Assembly: GCF_010915705.1 (NCBI RefSeq) | Contig: NZ_JAAIKE010000004.1 | Location: 186,001 to 250,000, forward strand | Direction of reading: 5' to 3' | Length of the DNA stretch: 64,000 bases | DNA from: Pseudotabrizicola algicola | GTDB taxonomy: Bacteria; Pseudomonadota; Alphaproteobacteria; Rhodobacterales; Rhodobacteraceae | Part shown: piece after piece, positions 61,874 through 64,000 of the stretch | How the letters are laid out: every line of letters starts with the position of its first letter | Numbering within the stretch: position 1 is the stretch's first letter | The notes under the pieces: model-generated | Databases searched by the model: none | The model's input: the letters and a program-made list of their open reading frames with translations, nothing else | Told to the model about the DNA's origin: nothing | Position numbers and translations under genes: made by a program

Positions 61874-64000
61874 TCAGACCTTGCCCTTCAGCGCGAGCAG
61901 CGCGGCAAAGGGATTGTCGGGGTCGATCGGCTTGTCGGCGCGCTGGGGGCGGGCCTCGAACTGACGCGGCTTGTTGGCATCGTTGCGGTCGGGACGGTCG
62001 CCCTTCCCCTTGCCACGATCGCCCTTGCTGCGGTCACCCTTGCCGTGATCGCCTTTTGCGTGCTGCGGCTTGCCTTCCCCTTGCGGACGCTCGCGCCGTT
62101 CGCCCTGCGGACGTTCCCCGCGGGGTTTGTCGCCAGCGGGGCGATCACCTTGCGGACGCTCGCCTTGGGGGCGCTCCCCGCGTGGCCGGTCGCCCTGCGG
62201 ACGGTCGCGCCGTTCGCCTTGCGGACGCGGGCCGCGTTCGGGGCGCGCGTTGCGCGGCTTGGGTGCCCAGGTGAAGGTGTAGAACGACTCCATCTCGGGC
62301 GCGGCGGCCTCGGCGGCCGGCTCTTCCGGCACCGGTGCAAGGATCGACACCTCTTCGGGGATCGGGTTTTGCGGCTGGTCGGGGTCTACCGCAGGCACGG
62401 CGGCCACGGGTTCGGCGGCCTTGACCTTCGGACGTTCGGCCTTTTCGCCCTTGTAGCCAAGACCGGCCATCAGATCGGCGAACTGGTCCAGCGTCATGCC
62501 GGTGATCGACAGCATGTCGGGGGTCGCTTCAAACCCGGCGCGGCTGTCTTTCTGGCGCAGGATATCGGCCAGACGTTCCAGCATGTCGATGCGGATCGCA
62601 CGGCTGCCTGCCGGATGATAACCGGCCAGCGTGTAATGCGACTTCGGCACCTCGGCCACGTTCGGAATGGTGACCAGACCGGGCGGCGGGCTTTCGGGAA
62701 ACTCGTCAAGGCCGTTCCACAGCGACCAGAGCACCAGCCGCAGACGGGTGGGCGCGGGTTTCAGAAGAAGCGGCAGGAAGATGGTGAACTGGCCAAAGCG
62801 CACGCCATGCTTGCGCAAGGCACCCCGCGATTCCTGATCGAGTTCCTTGACGTCATTGGCCACGATATCACGCGGCAGCACGCCCAGACCCTCGACCAGC
62901 CGGAAGGCAAAACCGCGCGCAAGCCCGGTCAGCGTCTCGTCGCGGCTCATCGCGGCCAGCGGCTCGAACTGCGCTGCAACCTTGCGGTCGATGAAATGTT
63001 GCAGGCGGCGGCGCACCTTTTCGGCCACTTCCGGCCCAGCCTCGTCATCGACGAAGGCCTCGACCGACGGGCGCAGCGCCTCGGCCCCCTTCACCAGTTT
63101 GCCCACCGCGGTGGTGCCCCACATCAGGCCCCCCTGCTCGGTGAAATCCATCTCGGTATCGGGGGCGTTGTAGAAGCGATCCGCCCGCAGATGGAATTCC
63201 GGCTTGAGCGCCTGAACGGCGGCCTGCGCCATCACCTTTGCCTCGTCGGGCGAGGTGCTGGCATCCTGCCGGAACCGGAATCCCTCCAGACGGCCGACGA
63301 ATTCGCCTTCGACCGTCACTTCGCCTTTGTCATTCACCTCGGCCACGAGGGTCTCCTTCTGCTTCAACCGGCGAAGCAGCACACTTGTCCGCCGGTCTAC
63401 AAATCTTTGAGTCAGTCGTGCGTGCAACGCATCTGACAGACGGTCTTCTACAGCGCGCGTTTCGTCGCGCCAATGGCTTTCGTCATCCACCCAGCCTTTG
63501 CGCTGCGCAATATAGGTCCAGGTGCGAATATACGCCAACCGCTTGGAAATGGCATCAATATCGCCATCGGTGCGGTCGATGCGGGAAACGGCCTTGCCGA
63601 TCCAGTCGGAAGGCACCCTGCCCCCGCCCAGACCCCGCCCGCAGAGGAATTCGAAAATCCTCGCCAGCAGACCGGCATGATCGGCCGCCGAGGCGCCGCG
63701 AAAATCGGGGATGCGGCAGACATCCCACAAAAGCTGGACCCGCTTGGGGCCGGTCAGCCGCTCGCGCACTTCGGCCAGTTCGACCAGCGATTTGAGCGCG
63801 AGCACATCGTCAGCATCGCGCGCGCGGGTGAGCCATTCATTCGAAGTCGGCTCTTCAAGGCTGCGGATCAGGCGGTCGGCATTGCCGAAATCGAGCGCAT
63901 GGTTGCGCCACATCAGTTTGCGCACGGGGGCGAACTGGTGGTTTTCGATCGCCTCGATGATCTCTTCGTCAAAGGGCCGCGCCTCTCCGGTGACGCCGAA
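61874..64000 (-). CDS. Helicase-related protein (C-terminal part, 5' end outside window)
   Basis: 708 residues are visible and the frame is open to the window edge. The segment resembles the C-terminal part of alphaproteobacterial Suv3-like RNA helicases: the AVRKL/LRRLKQKETLVAEV region, then FGQFTIFLPLLLKP and LAGYHPAGSRAIRIDMLERLADILRQ. The ATPase motifs would lie upstream, outside the window. A 130-residue tail (DNA about 61960-62260) is made of RPQGER/DRPQGD units and then KGDRGKGKGD, strongly basic and disordered, as in RNA-binding tails. It precedes the S4 gene directly. Confidence 0.8.
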   Translation of the reverse strand, partial: FGVTGEARPFDEEIIEAIENHQFAPVRKLMWRNHALDFGNADRLIRSLEEPTSNEWLTRARDADDVLALKSLVELAEVRERLTGPKRVQLLWDVCRIPDFRGASAADHAGLLARIFEFLCGRGLGGGRVPSDWIGKAVSRIDRTDGDIDAISKRLAYIRTWTYIAQRKGWVDDESHWRDETRAVEDRLSDALHARLTQRFVDRRTSVLLRRLKQKETLVAEVNDKGEVTVEGEFVGRLEGFRFRQDASTSPDEAKVMAQAAVQALKPEFHLRADRFYNAPDTEMDFTEQGGLMWGTTAVGKLVKGAEALRPSVEAFVDDEAGPEVAEKVRRRLQHFIDRKVAAQFEPLAAMSRDETLTGLARGFAFRLVEGLGVLPRDIVANDVKELDQESRGALRKHGVRFGQFTIFLPLLLKPAPTRLRLVLWSLWNGLDEFPESPPPGLVTIPNVAEVPKSHYTLAGYHPAGSRAIRIDMLERLADILRQKDSRAGFEATPDMLSITGMTLDQFADLMAGLGYKGEKAERPKVKAAEPVAAVPAVDPDQPQNPIPEEVSILAPVPEEPAAEAAAPEMESFYTFTWAPKPRNARPERGPRPQGERRDRPQGDRPRGERPQGERPQGDRPAGDKPRGERPQGERRERPQGEGKPQHAKGDHGKGDRSKGDRGKGKGDRPDRNDANKPRQFEARPQRADKPIDPDNPFAALLALKGKV

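Overview
The window is GC-rich, densely packed alphaproteobacterial chromosome and reads as a member of the Rhodobacteraceae (Rhodobacter/Gemmobacter-like). The evidence is a GcrA cell-cycle regulator, a CarD-type regulator, a MeaB GTPase, and two DUF1127 genes each followed by hairpins carrying CCTCCTCCC loops, a signature of the CcsR ('cuckoo') small RNAs of this family. No insertion sequence, prophage or CRISPR array was seen.

Layout. 1-7.5 kb: end of meaB, a first DUF1127 gene with its small RNA, an MFS transporter, a small membrane protein, DUF1993 and hemerythrin proteins, argD-argF, and gcrA. 7.6-11.4 kb: an AsmA protein divergent from rimO. 11.6-19 kb: a nucleotide-sugar block (ugd, rfbCBDA, manC, galE) making UDP-glucuronate, dTDP-rhamnose, GDP-mannose and UDP-galactose precursors for surface polysaccharide. 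19.1-30.8 kb, minus strand: the front half of the division and cell-wall cluster (mraZ, rsmH, ftsL, ftsI, murE, murF, mraY, two unusual genes, murD). 31.4-32.5 kb: the Fe-S carrier ApbC/Mrp. 32.7-33.6 kb: the second DUF1127 gene and an array of twelve anti-Shine-Dalgarno hairpins. 33.7-42.9 kb: a BenE transporter, UvrD, pyruvate carboxylase, tRNA-Gly, tRNA-Tyr, RlmB and a CoA-binding protein. 43-48 kb: a his cluster (hisB, hisH, hisA, hisF, hisE) interrupted by glutaminase, an orphan Ada domain and a DUF2147 protein. 48-51.4 kb: a sitABCD manganese importer with two palindromic operators. 51.6-61.9 kb: a glycosyltransferase-like protein, MetY, a SIMPL protein, a large PilM/PilP-like membrane protein, cobT/cobS, CarD, FdxA and an S4 protein. 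The window ends inside a helicase gene.

Most notable signals. (1) A stress-type locus of DUF1127 gene plus six tandem two-hairpin CcsR-like RNAs, with a single-copy relative 32 kb away under an almost identical RpoH-type promoter. (2) A 350-bp control region before mraZ holding thirteen GGG boxes at an exact 10-bp period in both orientations. (3) Tandem dyads before the apbC/mrp gene. (4) A dispersed intergenic element that repeatedly follows stop codons. (5) An Ada N-terminal domain that survives alone. (6) An apparent fusion of pilus-assembly-like domains in one 1116-residue protein.
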